The position numbers and the translations under genes were made by a program. Positions 52,686 to 61,185 of a DNA stretch of 64,000 nucleotides are shown one piece after another; within the stretch, counting starts at the first letter, position 1, and the number at the start of each line of letters is the position of its first letter. The DNA is taken from NCBI RefSeq assembly GCF_000559085.1, contig NZ_JALN02000001.1:2914001-2978000 (forward strand), written 5' to 3'. The notes under the pieces were generated by a model that searched no databases, was not told where the DNA came from, and saw only the letters and a list, made by a program, of their open reading frames with translations. The DNA comes from Mycolicibacterium aromaticivorans JS19b1 = JCM 16368 (lineage in GTDB: Bacteria > Actinomycetota > Actinomycetes > Mycobacteriales > Mycobacteriaceae).

Positions 52686-53491
52686 CAGCCGATCACCGGG
52701 AGTCGACGTTCGGAGGCCAGTTCGTCCAGGGCCCGTTGCATGACGCCGCGCACGTAGGCGTCGACGGCATGGATGTCGGGGTCCTCGCCGAACTGTGCGG
52801 TGATGTCGATGGGCTCGAGCACCCGGACGACGATCTTGGTGGGCAGCGGCACGTTCAGCGGAACGACGGCGCTCAACCCGAACGGGAAACCGAACGAGAT
52901 CGGCAGGATCTTCGCGCGCAACAGCTTGTCCAGCCGCAGCGCCTTGGCCACGCCGGTGCCGCGGGTGAGGAAGATCTGGCTCTCCTGGCCGCCGATCGCG
53001 ACCGTGGGCACGATCGGAACCCCGGCGTTGATGGCGGCTTTCACATAGCCGGTGCGCCCGTCGAAGTCGATCTTGTTCTGGGACAGCGTCGGCCGGTAGA
53101 CGTCATAGTCGCCGCCGGGGAACACCACCACCACGCCACCGGAGCGCAGTGCCTCGTCGGCGTTTTCATGGTTGGCCCGGATGAAACCGTTGCGCTTGAA
53201 GAAGCCGGCTGTCGGACCGGTCAGGACCAGATCGTGGCTCAGCGTGTAGACCGGCCGGTCGTAGCCGAAGTGGTCGTAGAACCCCAGGGCAAACACCGGC
53301 ACGTCCATCGCGAACAGGCCGCCGGAATGGTTGGACACCACCAGGGCACCGCCGGGCGGGAATGACTCCAGTCCGCGGACCTCACTGCGGTGGTAGAGCT
53401 TGAGGAACGGGCGCAGCACGCCCATCGTCCTCTCGACCAGGCCGGGGTCCCATTTCTCCGTCTCGGCGGGTGTCGCGTCGCTGGTGCTCAC
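52685..53491 (-). CDS. PlsC-like lysophospholipid acyltransferase family protein (Rv1428c-like)
   Basis: A 268-residue acyltransferase. The acceptor region has VVSNHSGGLFAMDVPVF, a variant of the NHx4D box, followed by FIRANHENADEALRSGG and the second conserved block VVFPGGDYDVYRP and INAGVPIVPTVAIGGQES. Enzymes with this variant are common in mycobacteria and transfer acyl groups to glycerolipids or similar acceptors. The GTG at 53491 has GGAGG upstream. It is the first gene of an operon with the fadD12-like and lipO-like genes, behind a KstR-type box. Confidence 0.85.
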   Translation of the reverse strand: MSTSDATPAETEKWDPGLVERTMGVLRPFLKLYHRSEVRGLESFPPGGALVVSNHSGGLFAMDVPVFALGFYDHFGYDRPVYTLSHDLVLTGPTAGFFKRNGFIRANHENADEALRSGGVVVVFPGGDYDVYRPTLSQNKIDFDGRTGYVKAAINAGVPIVPTVAIGGQESQIFLTRGTGVAKALRLDKLLRAKILPISFGFPFGLSAVVPLNVPLPTKIVVRVLEPIDITAQFGEDPDIHAVDAYVRGVMQRALDELASERRLPVIG

Positions 53492-53507
53492 ACATCCTCC
53501 TAGGAAT

Positions 53508-53521
53508 TGGAACGTGTTCTA
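53508..53521. promoter_or_regulatory. KstR-type operator between acyltransferase and echA1
   Basis: TGGAACGTGTTCTA matches the KstR consensus TnnAACnnGTTnnA at every fixed position. KstR represses cholesterol and lipid catabolism genes in mycobacteria. The box lies 17 bases before the acyltransferase GTG at 53491 and 60 bases before the echA1 GTG at 53581, so it could control both directions. Confidence 0.75.
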
Positions 53522-53580
53522 GTTTTCTATGCTACCGGGCTCGCGACTCGCGTCGTACCTCGATAGTTACCATTCCGGAC

Positions 53581-54363
53581 GTGACTGAAAACGCCGTTAC
53601 CGAAGAGCCCGCCGTCCTCACCGAGCGCCGCGGCCGAATTCTGATCATCACCATCAACCGGCCCAAGGCCAAGAACGCCGTGAATGCCGCGGTCAGCAAT
53701 GGTCTGGCCGCCGCGATGGACGAGCTCGACGACGACGCCGGACTGTCCGTCGGCATCGTGACCGGGGCCGGCGGTTCGTTCTGCGCAGGCATGGACCTCA
53801 AGGCGTTCGCCCGCGGGGAGAACGTGGTGGCCGAGGGTCGTGGCCTGGGCTTCACCGAGCGCCCGCCGCTCAAGCCGCTGATCGCCGCGGTCGAGGGGTA
53901 TGCGTTGGCCGGTGGGACGGAGCTGGCGCTCGCCACCGACCTGATCGTGGCGGCCAACGACTCGGCGTTCGGCATCCCCGAGGTCAAGCGTGGCCTGGTG
54001 GCCGGCGGCGGCGGACTGCTGCGCCTGCCGCAGCGCATCCCGTATCAGATCGCGATGGAGCTGGCGCTGACCGGTGAGAACCTGTCCGCGGTGCGTGCCC
54101 ACGAACTGGGTCTGGTCAACGCGCTGGCCGAGCCGGGCCACGCACTCGATGCGGCGATCGATCTGGCCGAGCGCATCACCGTCAACGGCCCGCTCGCGGT
54201 GGCCGCCACCAAGCGGATCATCACCGAGTCGCGCGGCTGGTCACCTGAGGAGCAGTGGAAGAAGCAGGCGAAGATCATGATGCCGGTGTTCGGGTCGAAG
54301 GACGCTCAGGAAGGCGCGATCGCGTTCGCCGAGAAGCGCGCGCCGAACTGGACGGGCAGCTGA
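53581..54363 (+). CDS. echA1: Enoyl-CoA hydratase EchA1
   Basis: A 260-residue crotonase that adds water to 2-enoyl-CoA. The oxyanion-hole motifs are GGSFCAGMDLKAFARG and AVEGYALAGGTELALATDL, and the second block is IPEVKRGLVAGGGGLLRLP. The sequence is very close to M. tuberculosis EchA1 (Rv0222). The usual first catalytic Glu position is occupied by Thr-Glu in GGTELAL, and the second site Pro-Glu-Val is present. The GTG at 53581 is used. The KstR-type box upstream suggests derepression on sterols or related lipids. Confidence 0.93.
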   Translation: MTENAVTEEPAVLTERRGRILIITINRPKAKNAVNAAVSNGLAAAMDELDDDAGLSVGIVTGAGGSFCAGMDLKAFARGENVVAEGRGLGFTERPPLKPLIAAVEGYALAGGTELALATDLIVAANDSAFGIPEVKRGLVAGGGGLLRLPQRIPYQIAMELALTGENLSAVRAHELGLVNALAEPGHALDAAIDLAERITVNGPLAVAATKRIITESRGWSPEEQWKKQAKIMMPVFGSKDAQEGAIAFAEKRAPNWTGS

Positions 54364-54364
54364 G

Positions 54365-55414
54365 CTAGACCCCGCCGACCACGAAGTCCCACGGGTCGTT
54401 GCCGGAAGCCAGCGCCATCCGGCCCAACTTCCTTGCATGCCAGGCGGTGTCACCGAATTCGTCGATCCAGCTGCGGGCTCGCATCGTCGCCAGCCACAAG
54501 CGGTGCTCGATCGTCACACCGATGGCACCGTGCAGCTGGTGGGCGGCGGTCACCACGCTCGGCACCACCCGGCCCAGCACCACCTTGGCGACGGTGACGG
54601 CGTAATCGGCTTGGGCGCTGTCGAATCCGTGGACCGCCACGGCGGCGACGGCCAGCTCGGTGGCGGCGCGTGCCCGTTCCACCTCGCCGGCCATCGAGGC
54701 CAACGTGTGTTGAACCGCCTGAAACGCGCTCAACGGACGGCCGAACTGCACCCGCTCCCGAGTGTGTGCCACCGAGAACTCGACCGCGGCATCCAGCGCG
54801 CCGAGTGCCTGGATGCACCGTGCCCAGGCGCCGCGCCGCGCCAGCTCGTCGGCGGCTCCGTCGAGGGTGACAAACCGCTCGGCAGGGACGGCGATGGTGT
54901 CGCGCGGTTCACCGCCCAGGTTGTGCCCGGTGGCGGTGGTCGCAGGCCCGGTGATCGCCACCGACAGTGCGGCGCCGTCACGCAAGGCCACCACCACCGC
55001 GTCGGCCGAGCCCGCATACGGGACGTCGCTGATGCTCGTCGCCCCGGTCTGGCCGATCGCGATCGCCAGGGGCCCCTGGCCGGGGACATCGAGCCCGGCC
55101 TTCGCGGCCAACCAGGCCGCCAGCACGTCGGTTTCCGCCAGCGGGACGGTGACCGCCTGTCGGGCCAGCGCCCGCAGCACCACCGCGGATTCGGTTGGGC
55201 CGCCGCCTGATTCGGGATCGCTGGTCAGACGGGTCAGGCCGGCGTCCTGCAGATGCCGCCAAGCGGCGGCGTCGACGTCGTCCGGCAGGCCGCGTCGGCC
55301 GATCCGTTCGTCGAAGGAGCGGACACCGATATCCTCGGCCAACTGCCGAAGTTCGGCCAATTCATCTGTGCCGCTGGTGGTGACGAAGACCCCCCCGATC
55401 AACGCCCGCGTCAT
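54365..55414 (-). CDS. Acyl-CoA dehydrogenase, shorter subunit
   Basis: A 349-residue acyl-CoA dehydrogenase with a diverged N-terminal half and a recognisable C-terminal domain (RVQFGRPLSAFQAVQHTLASMAGE, HQLHGAIGVTIEHRLWLATMRA). The middle domain is reduced. It overlaps the stop of the next dehydrogenase gene by ATGA. The pair probably forms a heteromeric FadE. Its stop touches echA1 at a distance of one base in convergent orientation. Confidence 0.9.
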   Translation of the reverse strand: MTRALIGGVFVTTSGTDELAELRQLAEDIGVRSFDERIGRRGLPDDVDAAAWRHLQDAGLTRLTSDPESGGGPTESAVVLRALARQAVTVPLAETDVLAAWLAAKAGLDVPGQGPLAIAIGQTGATSISDVPYAGSADAVVVALRDGAALSVAITGPATTATGHNLGGEPRDTIAVPAERFVTLDGAADELARRGAWARCIQALGALDAAVEFSVAHTRERVQFGRPLSAFQAVQHTLASMAGEVERARAATELAVAAVAVHGFDSAQADYAVTVAKVVLGRVVPSVVTAAHQLHGAIGVTIEHRLWLATMRARSWIDEFGDTAWHARKLGRMALASGNDPWDFVVGGV

Positions 55415-56583
55415 CTCAGCCCCATTCCGCGGGCCACCACACCGCGCAGCACCTCGTTGGTTCCGCCGCGCAGGGTGAACAGCGGCGAGTGGAGTCGGGC
55501 AACGTTCAGCAGCGCCGCCACCCGGTCGCGATCCGGTGAGTCGGTCGCGGCGTAGCCGAACAGGTCGGCCGCCAACTCCACCGACTCCTGCTCGAAGCGG
55601 GTGCCCAGGTCCTTGACCAGTGCGGCCTCGTTGACCGGTGACTGCCCGGCGGCCAGCGCCCTCGCCACGGACACCGATAGTTGACGCAACGAGATCACCC
55701 GGGCCAGCAAGTCGCCGACGGCCGCGGCGGCGTGGTCGTCGAGATCGTCCTGGGCGGCCAGCAGGCGCACCAGTGCCGTCAGTAGCGCAGCGGTGCTCAG
55801 GATGCGTTCTGGGCCACTGCGTTCGAAGGACAGTTCTGCGGTCACCTGATGCCAGCCGTTGCCCATCTCGCCGAGCAGGTTGTCGTCGCCGACGAACATC
55901 TCGTCGAAGGTCACCTCATTGAAATGGTGTTCGCCCGACATGATCACGATGGGACTGATCGTGATCCCCGCACTGTCTGTCGGCACGATGAACTGGCTGA
56001 AGCCGGCGTGACGACGATCGGGGTCGACCGGGCTGGTGCGGGCCAGCACCACGATCTGATGGGCCAGGTGCGCTCCGCTGGTCCACACCTTGGTGCCCGA
56101 CAGCAACCAACCACCGTCGGTTTTGGTTGCCTTCGCGGCCGAGGCGGCCAGGTCCGAACCAGCCTGCGGCTCGCTCATACCGATCGCGGAGAAGTATTGC
56201 CCAGCAGCAATTTTGGGTAGTAGCCGTTGCCGTTGCTCTTCGGATCCGTAGGCCAGCAGCCCTGGTGCGACTTGGCGGTCGGCGATCCAATGTGCAGCCA
56301 CCGGCGCACCGACGGCCAGCAGCTCCTCGGTCACCACGTAGCGATGCAGATGGCTCAGTCCCTGCCCGCCGTATTCGCGCGGAATGGTCAGGCCGAGGAA
56401 TCCCGCCGCGCCGAGGCGGGCGCTGAACCCCTCGTCCCAGCTCGAGAGCCACGCGTCGACGGTTGGCTGCCAGCCGAATTCGTCACGGTCGGCGGCCAGG
56501 AACGCGCGGATCGAGGCGCGCAAGCCGGCCAGTTCGGGCTCATCGGCGCATAGCGCCGCGAAGTCGTCGGTCATGGTGCTCAC
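55411..56583 (-). CDS. Acyl-CoA dehydrogenase
   Basis: A 390-residue acyl-CoA dehydrogenase with complete domains: IPREYGGQGLSHLHRYVV in the N-terminal domain, GMSEPQAGSDLAASAAKATK and WLLSGTKVWTSGAHLAHQIVVLART in the middle, and FTLRGGTNEVLRGVVARGMGLR at the C terminus. The GTG start at 56583 overlaps the stop of the thioesterase gene (GTGA). With the shorter partner downstream it forms a likely heterotetramer for a bulky or branched acyl-CoA. Confidence 0.9.
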   Translation of the reverse strand: MSTMTDDFAALCADEPELAGLRASIRAFLAADRDEFGWQPTVDAWLSSWDEGFSARLGAAGFLGLTIPREYGGQGLSHLHRYVVTEELLAVGAPVAAHWIADRQVAPGLLAYGSEEQRQRLLPKIAAGQYFSAIGMSEPQAGSDLAASAAKATKTDGGWLLSGTKVWTSGAHLAHQIVVLARTSPVDPDRRHAGFSQFIVPTDSAGITISPIVIMSGEHHFNEVTFDEMFVGDDNLLGEMGNGWHQVTAELSFERSGPERILSTAALLTALVRLLAAQDDLDDHAAAAVGDLLARVISLRQLSVSVARALAAGQSPVNEAALVKDLGTRFEQESVELAADLFGYAATDSPDRDRVAALLNVARLHSPLFTLRGGTNEVLRGVVARGMGLR

Positions 56584-57422
56584 CGGTATCCCGTGACGCG
56601 CGCCAGGATGGCCACCTTGCCATCATCACCGACAGCCTGGGCGTCACCGACCGCGGAATTGCGTCCGACCCGCAGTGCGGTTCCCTCGTAACGGGCTTGG
56701 TCGCCTGCGAAGAACGGGCGCAGGAAGTTCACCCGCAACGATGCGGTGCGCAGCGGTTCGGCCTGCCCGTGGTTGATCGCCGCGGAGGCCACGAGTTCCA
56801 GTCCGGTGCTGCTGACCCCACCGTGCACGATCCCGATCAGGTTGTTGATGATCGAATCCGGCCGCTGATCCAACCGGTAGGTGCCGTCCTCGTCCCGCCG
56901 TGGATCGGCGGACATCAACTGCGCCAGCGTCGTCTGCGGTGTGCGCACCAGGGTGTCCGGTCCCCGCCGGATGGGCGCGTCGGGACCACCGGTGATGGCG
57001 ACTGTGCGCACCGTGCCGCCGCCGATCGTGGTGCCGCGGTGACTCAGCGTGCAGATGGCCAGCAGCGTCTCGCCGTGCGGTCCGAGCGGGCGACTGCTCG
57101 CCACGACGGGTTCGTCCGGCGCGGCCTGCAGGCTGTCGATCCCGTCGGGGCTGAGTTCGACGGAGAGCTCACTCGAGACTGTCCACTGGCCGGCGCCGCG
57201 GCGATAGAAGTTGGCCCGGCCGCCGACGTCGTCGACCAGGATGGCCAGCGGACCGATCGTCGGCATCTGAGTGAACGGGTTGGTCAACCGGCCCACCGGC
57301 ATCGAGGCGACGACCGTGAACTCGGTGAAGTTCTCGTCGAGAGTCTCGATGCCGAACCGGCTGATGACGCTTTCCGGGGTCTCCGGGTCCTGCATGCCGG
57401 TGGTTCGGTCGGGCGTCGTCAC
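56580..57422 (-). CDS. PaaI-type thioesterase, double hotdog
   Basis: A 280-residue protein with two hotdog halves. The first has PTIGPLAILVDDVGGRANFYRR and the second NNLIGIVHGGVSSTGLELVASAAINHG, the latter being the PaaI/4HBT signature HGGxxxxL. The C-terminal strand LRVNFLRPFFAGDQARYEGTALRVGRNS completes the fold. It probably hydrolyses an acyl-CoA of the pathway served by the two dehydrogenases downstream, with which it is coupled. Confidence 0.85.
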   Translation of the reverse strand: MTTPDRTTGMQDPETPESVISRFGIETLDENFTEFTVVASMPVGRLTNPFTQMPTIGPLAILVDDVGGRANFYRRGAGQWTVSSELSVELSPDGIDSLQAAPDEPVVASSRPLGPHGETLLAICTLSHRGTTIGGGTVRTVAITGGPDAPIRRGPDTLVRTPQTTLAQLMSADPRRDEDGTYRLDQRPDSIINNLIGIVHGGVSSTGLELVASAAINHGQAEPLRTASLRVNFLRPFFAGDQARYEGTALRVGRNSAVGDAQAVGDDGKVAILARVTGYR

Positions 57423-57697
57423 CCTCGTATTCCAGCATCAGCGGCCGTCGGGCTGCGCAGGCAGGTCCGCAGAGTTCGGGCAGGGCGGCGGAATTGCGAA
57501 TGATCGCGTGCTGAACTCCGGGTGTGCGGATGGCGAATTATCGCGCGGTACAGGCCTTTGTCGGGGTGGCGGAAGCGGGAGAATCGCCGCCGGTCCCGGC
57601 AATACTCCGAAATACCCGCTGTGCCGGTGAGGGTTGGGTAACTTCCCTGTAACGGGCGGGGGCACGGTGTTCTCGCATGAAAAGGGCGAGGAATCAC
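57423..57697. other. Divergent intergenic region between the thioesterase operon and the PGRS gene
   Basis: About 275 bases without a supported gene. It must hold both divergent promoters; no clear -10 or operator dyad was recognised. The ribosome binding site GAGGAA lies six bases before the ATG at 57698. Confidence 0.4.
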
Positions 57698-60208
57698 ATG
57701 ACCGTGCGCAATCTGTCGCAGAGCACCCATCACACCGATACGTCATCGTCCGGATACGCCCGCTGGGTGGGCCGGGTGGGTGTGCTGGCGGTCGCTCTCG
57801 GCGTCGGCGCGGCGTCGGCAGCCCTGCCGGTGGCCGCAGCGGATACCGGCGGTGCGGGCGGCTCCACCGGTTCGGGTTCGGGGCGATCCTCGACCGGTTC
57901 GTCCCACGCAAACGGCGACTCGTCGACCAAGGGTTCCTCGAAGGCGGGCACTGCGCGCAGCGCGCCGCGGAACCGTGCCGCCACCAAGCCGTCGACCTCG
58001 GCGGGCGGTTCTGACTCGACATCCGCCGTCAAGGACGATGCCCCGGCGGCGGCCGCCACGCCCGCGGGCGCAATCGATTTGCCCAGCGCCGCAGTCAAGT
58101 CCACGACGCCCGCCGCCAAGGCGGCAGGTGCGGCGTCACCCGGAGCCGCCGCGATGGCCGCGCTGGCGGGCAACCCGATCACCGACTTCATCCGGATGTA
58201 CGTCGGCAACGGCACCGCCGACCACCCGAACGCCGGCATCCTCTTCGGCAACGGCTATAGCTTCACCTCGACGTCGTGCACCGGAACCACCGCATGCAAC
58301 GGCGGCAAGGCGGGTCTGTTCGGTACCGGCGGCAACGGTTTCAACGGCGGCAACGGCGGCGCGGCAGGCTGGTTCGGCACCGGCGGTAACGGCGGAGCAG
58401 GCGTCGCCACCGTCAACGGTGGCAAGGGCGGCAACGGCGGTGCCGGCGGCCTGATCACCGGCAGTGGCGGCGATGGCGGTGCGGGCCTGGCCGGCAGCGG
58501 AGCCGACGGCGGCGACGGCGGCAGCGTCGGTGGCCTGTCGGTCAGCGGCAGTGGCGGCTTCGGCGGCGCAGGCGGATCCGGCGTGACCGGGACGACCGGC
58601 GCCACCGGCGGGGGCGGTGGCAAGGGTGAGGCCGGCGGCAACGGTGGCGCCGGTGGCAAGGGCAGCATGATCTTCGGTTCGGGTGGCGGCGGCGGTGCCG
58701 GCGGCCAGGGCGGCACCGGTGGCACCGGTGGCACTGGTGCCGACGGCGTGGATGGCGTCAGCGCGGCCGGCAATGGCGGCGGCGGCGGCGAAGGCGGTGT
58801 CGGGGGTGTCGGCGGCGCAGGCGGCGCGGGCGGATTCCTCTTCATCTTCGGTTCCAGCGGTGCGACCGGCAGCGGAGGTGTCGGGGGCACCGGCGGCACG
58901 GGCGGTGTCGGTGGTGCAGGCACAGGCGTCCTGGCCGACGGATCGACGCAAGCCGGCGGTAACGGCGGCTCGGGCGGCAACGGCGGAACGGGAACTGACG
59001 GTGCGGCGTTCGGCACGGGCGGTGTCGGAGGCGCCGGCGGTGCCGGTGCGAGTGACGGCGTCGGAGCCACCGGCGGCAAGGGTGGTTCGGGCGGCAAGGG
59101 TGCCGCGGGCACCGCGGCTGCGGCCGGCCTCGGCGGCGGCGGTGGTGGCGGTGGCGGTGGCGCCCACGTCGAGGGCCTCAATGGTGGCGCGGCCGCCGGT
59201 ACTGCCATCGGTGGTGCGGGCGGTGCGGGCGGCGACGCGACGACCGTGGCGGGAGTCGCGGGCGGTAAGGGCGGTGGCGCGAGCATCGTCGCGGATGGAA
59301 CTCTGAGTTCGGCCAGCGGTACCGCCACCGGCGGTGCCGGCGGCAAGAGCGGTGCTGGTGCCCAGGGTGGTGCCGGCGGCGCCGCGGGAATTCAGTCCGG
59401 CCCGAACGGCACCGCGACCGGAAGCGCCAAGGGCGGCAGCGGCGGTGACGCGACGGGCGCCAGCAGTGTCGGCGGAAACGGTGGTTCGGCCCAGCTGCAA
59501 GCGGGCGTTCTCGGCACCGACTTCGGCCTTGTGAGCGGCAGCGCCACCGGTGGCAACGGTGGCGCAGCCAGCGCCGGCGGTAAGGGCGGTGCGGGCGGTG
59601 ACTCCTCGGTCACGGCCGCGGGTCTCGTCGGCTCGGCTATCGGCATCACGTCCACCGGCGGCAACGGCGGCGCCTCCAGCGTCAACGGCCAAACAGGCGG
59701 TAACGGTGGCTTCTCGGAGGTCATCGGTCTGAACGGCACGATCACGGGCGGCTCGGCGGTCGCCGGCAACGGCGGCGCCACCAAGGGCGCTCTCGGTGGT
59801 GACGGTGGGTTCGCAAAGCTCGACGCGACCGATCCGGCCGTCGCGGGCACCGCGATCATCAACGGCACGTCGACTGGCGGTAACGGTGGGGACGGCGGAG
59901 CCAATGGCACCGGCACGAACGCGGCCGCCGGCGGCGTCGGAGGCACCGGCGGCAACAGCACCTTCCAGCTCTCCGGCGGCCAGACGTCGACCAATGGGGT
60001 CAACGCGGGCGGCAACGGCGGCGCGGGCGGCAAGGGGACCAACAGCGGCACCGGTGGCACCGGAATCGGTGGCGTCGGCGGTAACGGTGGCAACGGCGGC
60101 AATGTCGCGGGCGTCCTGGGTGTGGGCACGGCCGGTACCAACGGCGGCGACGCCCAGGCCAATGGCACCCCGGGCACGGCCGGAACCAACGGGACCAATA
60201 ACCCCTGA
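57698..60208 (+). CDS. Secreted PGRS-type glycine-rich protein without PE domain
   Basis: An 836-residue protein. Residues about 1-50 are a long Sec signal (core VGVLAVALGVGAASAALPVA, cleavage near AAADTGG). A Ser/Thr/Ala/Lys linker follows to about 140, then the junction HPNAGILFGNGYSF with two Cys (TSCTGTTAC), then GLFGTGGNGFNGGNGGAAGW and about 620 residues of GGNGG/GGAGG repeats to the end. The N-terminal half matches the protein encoded at 12787-16041 segment by segment, but there is no C-terminal enzymatic domain. There is no PE domain, so it is not a PE_PGRS protein. The second in-frame ATG at 57698 is chosen because GAGGAA precedes it; one at 57677 lacks such a site. Cell-wall or surface location is inferred. 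Confidence 0.85.
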   Translation: MTVRNLSQSTHHTDTSSSGYARWVGRVGVLAVALGVGAASAALPVAAADTGGAGGSTGSGSGRSSTGSSHANGDSSTKGSSKAGTARSAPRNRAATKPSTSAGGSDSTSAVKDDAPAAAATPAGAIDLPSAAVKSTTPAAKAAGAASPGAAAMAALAGNPITDFIRMYVGNGTADHPNAGILFGNGYSFTSTSCTGTTACNGGKAGLFGTGGNGFNGGNGGAAGWFGTGGNGGAGVATVNGGKGGNGGAGGLITGSGGDGGAGLAGSGADGGDGGSVGGLSVSGSGGFGGAGGSGVTGTTGATGGGGGKGEAGGNGGAGGKGSMIFGSGGGGGAGGQGGTGGTGGTGADGVDGVSAAGNGGGGGEGGVGGVGGAGGAGGFLFIFGSSGATGSGGVGGTGGTGGVGGAGTGVLADGSTQAGGNGGSGGNGGTGTDGAAFGTGGVGGAGGAGASDGVGATGGKGGSGGKGAAGTAAAAGLGGGGGGGGGGAHVEGLNGGAAAGTAIGGAGGAGGDATTVAGVAGGKGGGASIVADGTLSSASGTATGGAGGKSGAGAQGGAGGAAGIQSGPNGTATGSAKGGSGGDATGASSVGGNGGSAQLQAGVLGTDFGLVSGSATGGNGGAASAGGKGGAGGDSSVTAAGLVGSAIGITSTGGNGGASSVNGQTGGNGGFSEVIGLNGTITGGSAVAGNGGATKGALGGDGGFAKLDATDPAVAGTAIINGTSTGGNGGDGGANGTGTNAAAGGVGGTGGNSTFQLSGGQTSTNGVNAGGNGGAGGKGTNSGTGGTGIGGVGGNGGNGGNVAGVLGVGTAGTNGGDAQANGTPGTAGTNGTNNP

Positions 60209-60219
60209 TCGATTGGAAA

Positions 60220-60254
60220 CCAACGGGCACAGCCATTTCGGCTGTGCCCGTTGG
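60220..60254. terminator. Bidirectional terminator between the PGRS and tetR genes
   Basis: CCAACGGGCACAGCC and GGCTGTGCCCGTTGG form a perfect 15-base stem with the 5-base loop ATTTC. It lies 11 bases after the PGRS stop and 4 bases beyond the end of the convergent tetR gene, so it can serve both. Confidence 0.9.
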
Positions 60255-60258
60255 CCAT

Positions 60259-60888
60259 TCAGGGGTTCAGGGTCGGCACACCGAACTTCTTCACGAATTC
60301 CTTTGCCTTGATCAGGAATTCCATCTGGGCGGCGACGTCATGAAGGGGCTGCAGGCTGCGCACCGAGCGGCACAGCACGACCGCACCTTCCATCGCCGAC
60401 AAGGTGGTGTCGGCCAGTGCGCTGGCGTCGGCGGCGTCGAAGCCTTCCCGTAGGTAGGCCTGCTTGGATGCCTCGCGCCAGCGGCTGAAGATCTCACCGG
60501 CGACTGCGGTGAGCTGTTGTTCGTCCTCACCGGATCCGATGGCTGCGGCCAGCACCGGACAGCCGGCGGTGTAATCGCTGGTGATCAGGGCGTCTTCCCA
60601 GAGTTGTACATAGCGGCGCAGAAGCACCCCGGCGTTCTCGCATGCCGCCTCGTCGATGGCGGTCGTGATCGCGTAGCCGGCGTATTCCAGTGCCTCGCGC
60701 AGGATCTGGCTTCGCCCCTCGGGGAAATGGTGATAGACCGAACCGCGCGGCGCACCGCTGCGGGCCAGCACCTCGTCGATCGTCACGCCGGCGGCGCCGC
60801 GTTCACGCAGCATCTCGGCGGCACTCACCAGCATCTTGGTGCGGGTGGAGCCGCGGCTCTTTCGATCGGGTGTCGGGGTCCGGGTCAT
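60259..60888 (-). CDS. TetR-family regulator
   Basis: A 209-residue repressor. The N-terminal helix-turn-helix spans about 12-60 (MLVSAAEMLRERGAAGVTIDEVLARSGAPRGSVYHHFPEGRSQIL). The C-terminal domain with DYTAGCPVLAAAIGS resembles the LmrA/YxaF-type ligand domain that often binds acyl-CoA or aromatic compounds. The ATG at 60888 directly follows the stop of the 45-codon gene upstream. Shared TATGGT-N4-ACCATA dyads lie in front of its transcript and in front of the divergent dehydrogenase, so it most likely represses both. Confidence 0.9.
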   Translation of the reverse strand: MTRTPTPDRKSRGSTRTKMLVSAAEMLRERGAAGVTIDEVLARSGAPRGSVYHHFPEGRSQILREALEYAGYAITTAIDEAACENAGVLLRRYVQLWEDALITSDYTAGCPVLAAAIGSGEDEQQLTAVAGEIFSRWREASKQAYLREGFDAADASALADTTLSAMEGAVVLCRSVRSLQPLHDVAAQMEFLIKAKEFVKKFGVPTLNP

Positions 60889-61026
60889 TCAGGCGGCGGG
60901 GGTTTGACGGAAATGGCTACCCCGCCACGCCAGCGCCCGAGCTCCGCGACCGAACAGCTGACGGCGCTTGTCGGGTACTCGGCGCGTGAACCGGTGGCCG
61001 GCGATGTTCAGCTCGATCAGCCACAT
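60889..61026 (-). CDS. Small 45-residue protein directly before tetR
   Basis: A 46-codon frame on the minus strand starts with ATG at 61026, preceded by AAGGAG at a spacing of seven bases, and ends with TGA at 60891-60889, touching the tetR ATG. The product begins MWLIELNIAGHRFTRRVPD and is basic (about eleven Arg/Lys) with no membrane segment. The ribosome binding site, the tight junction with tetR and the shared operator region argue for a real gene. I do not recognise a family. Possible roles are a regulator partner or small binding protein; both are guesses. Confidence 0.6.
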   Translation of the reverse strand: MWLIELNIAGHRFTRRVPDKRRQLFGRGARALAWRGSHFRQTPAA

Positions 61027-61048
61027 ATCTCTCTCCTTGCGGGGTAGG

Positions 61049-61085
61049 TATGGAGACCAACTCCATAACTATGGTTATGACCATA
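61049..61085. promoter_or_regulatory. Operator cluster upstream of the small gene and tetR
   Basis: Three dyads overlap: TATGGAGaccaaCTCCATA (61049-61067, perfect 7-5-7), CATAACtatgGTTATG (61064-61079, perfect 6-4-6) and TATGGTtatgACCATA (61070-61085, perfect 6-4-6). The last has the same arms and spacing as the dyad before the divergent dehydrogenase at 61187-61202. They lie 23 to 59 bases upstream of the small gene's start. Confidence 0.7.
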
Positions 61086-61185
61086 AGTTAAGAATGGGGT
61101 GAGCGCAACATAGGGCCTGACGCCGACGTTAACAGCAGCCAAACAGCCAGATAGGCCGCACTACCGAGGGTCCGGACGTGCACTT

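Noticed and set aside
58136..60223. Long minus-strand open frame antisense to the second PGRS gene
   Set aside because: Same composition effect; no ribosome binding site or domain, and it runs over the terminator at 60220.
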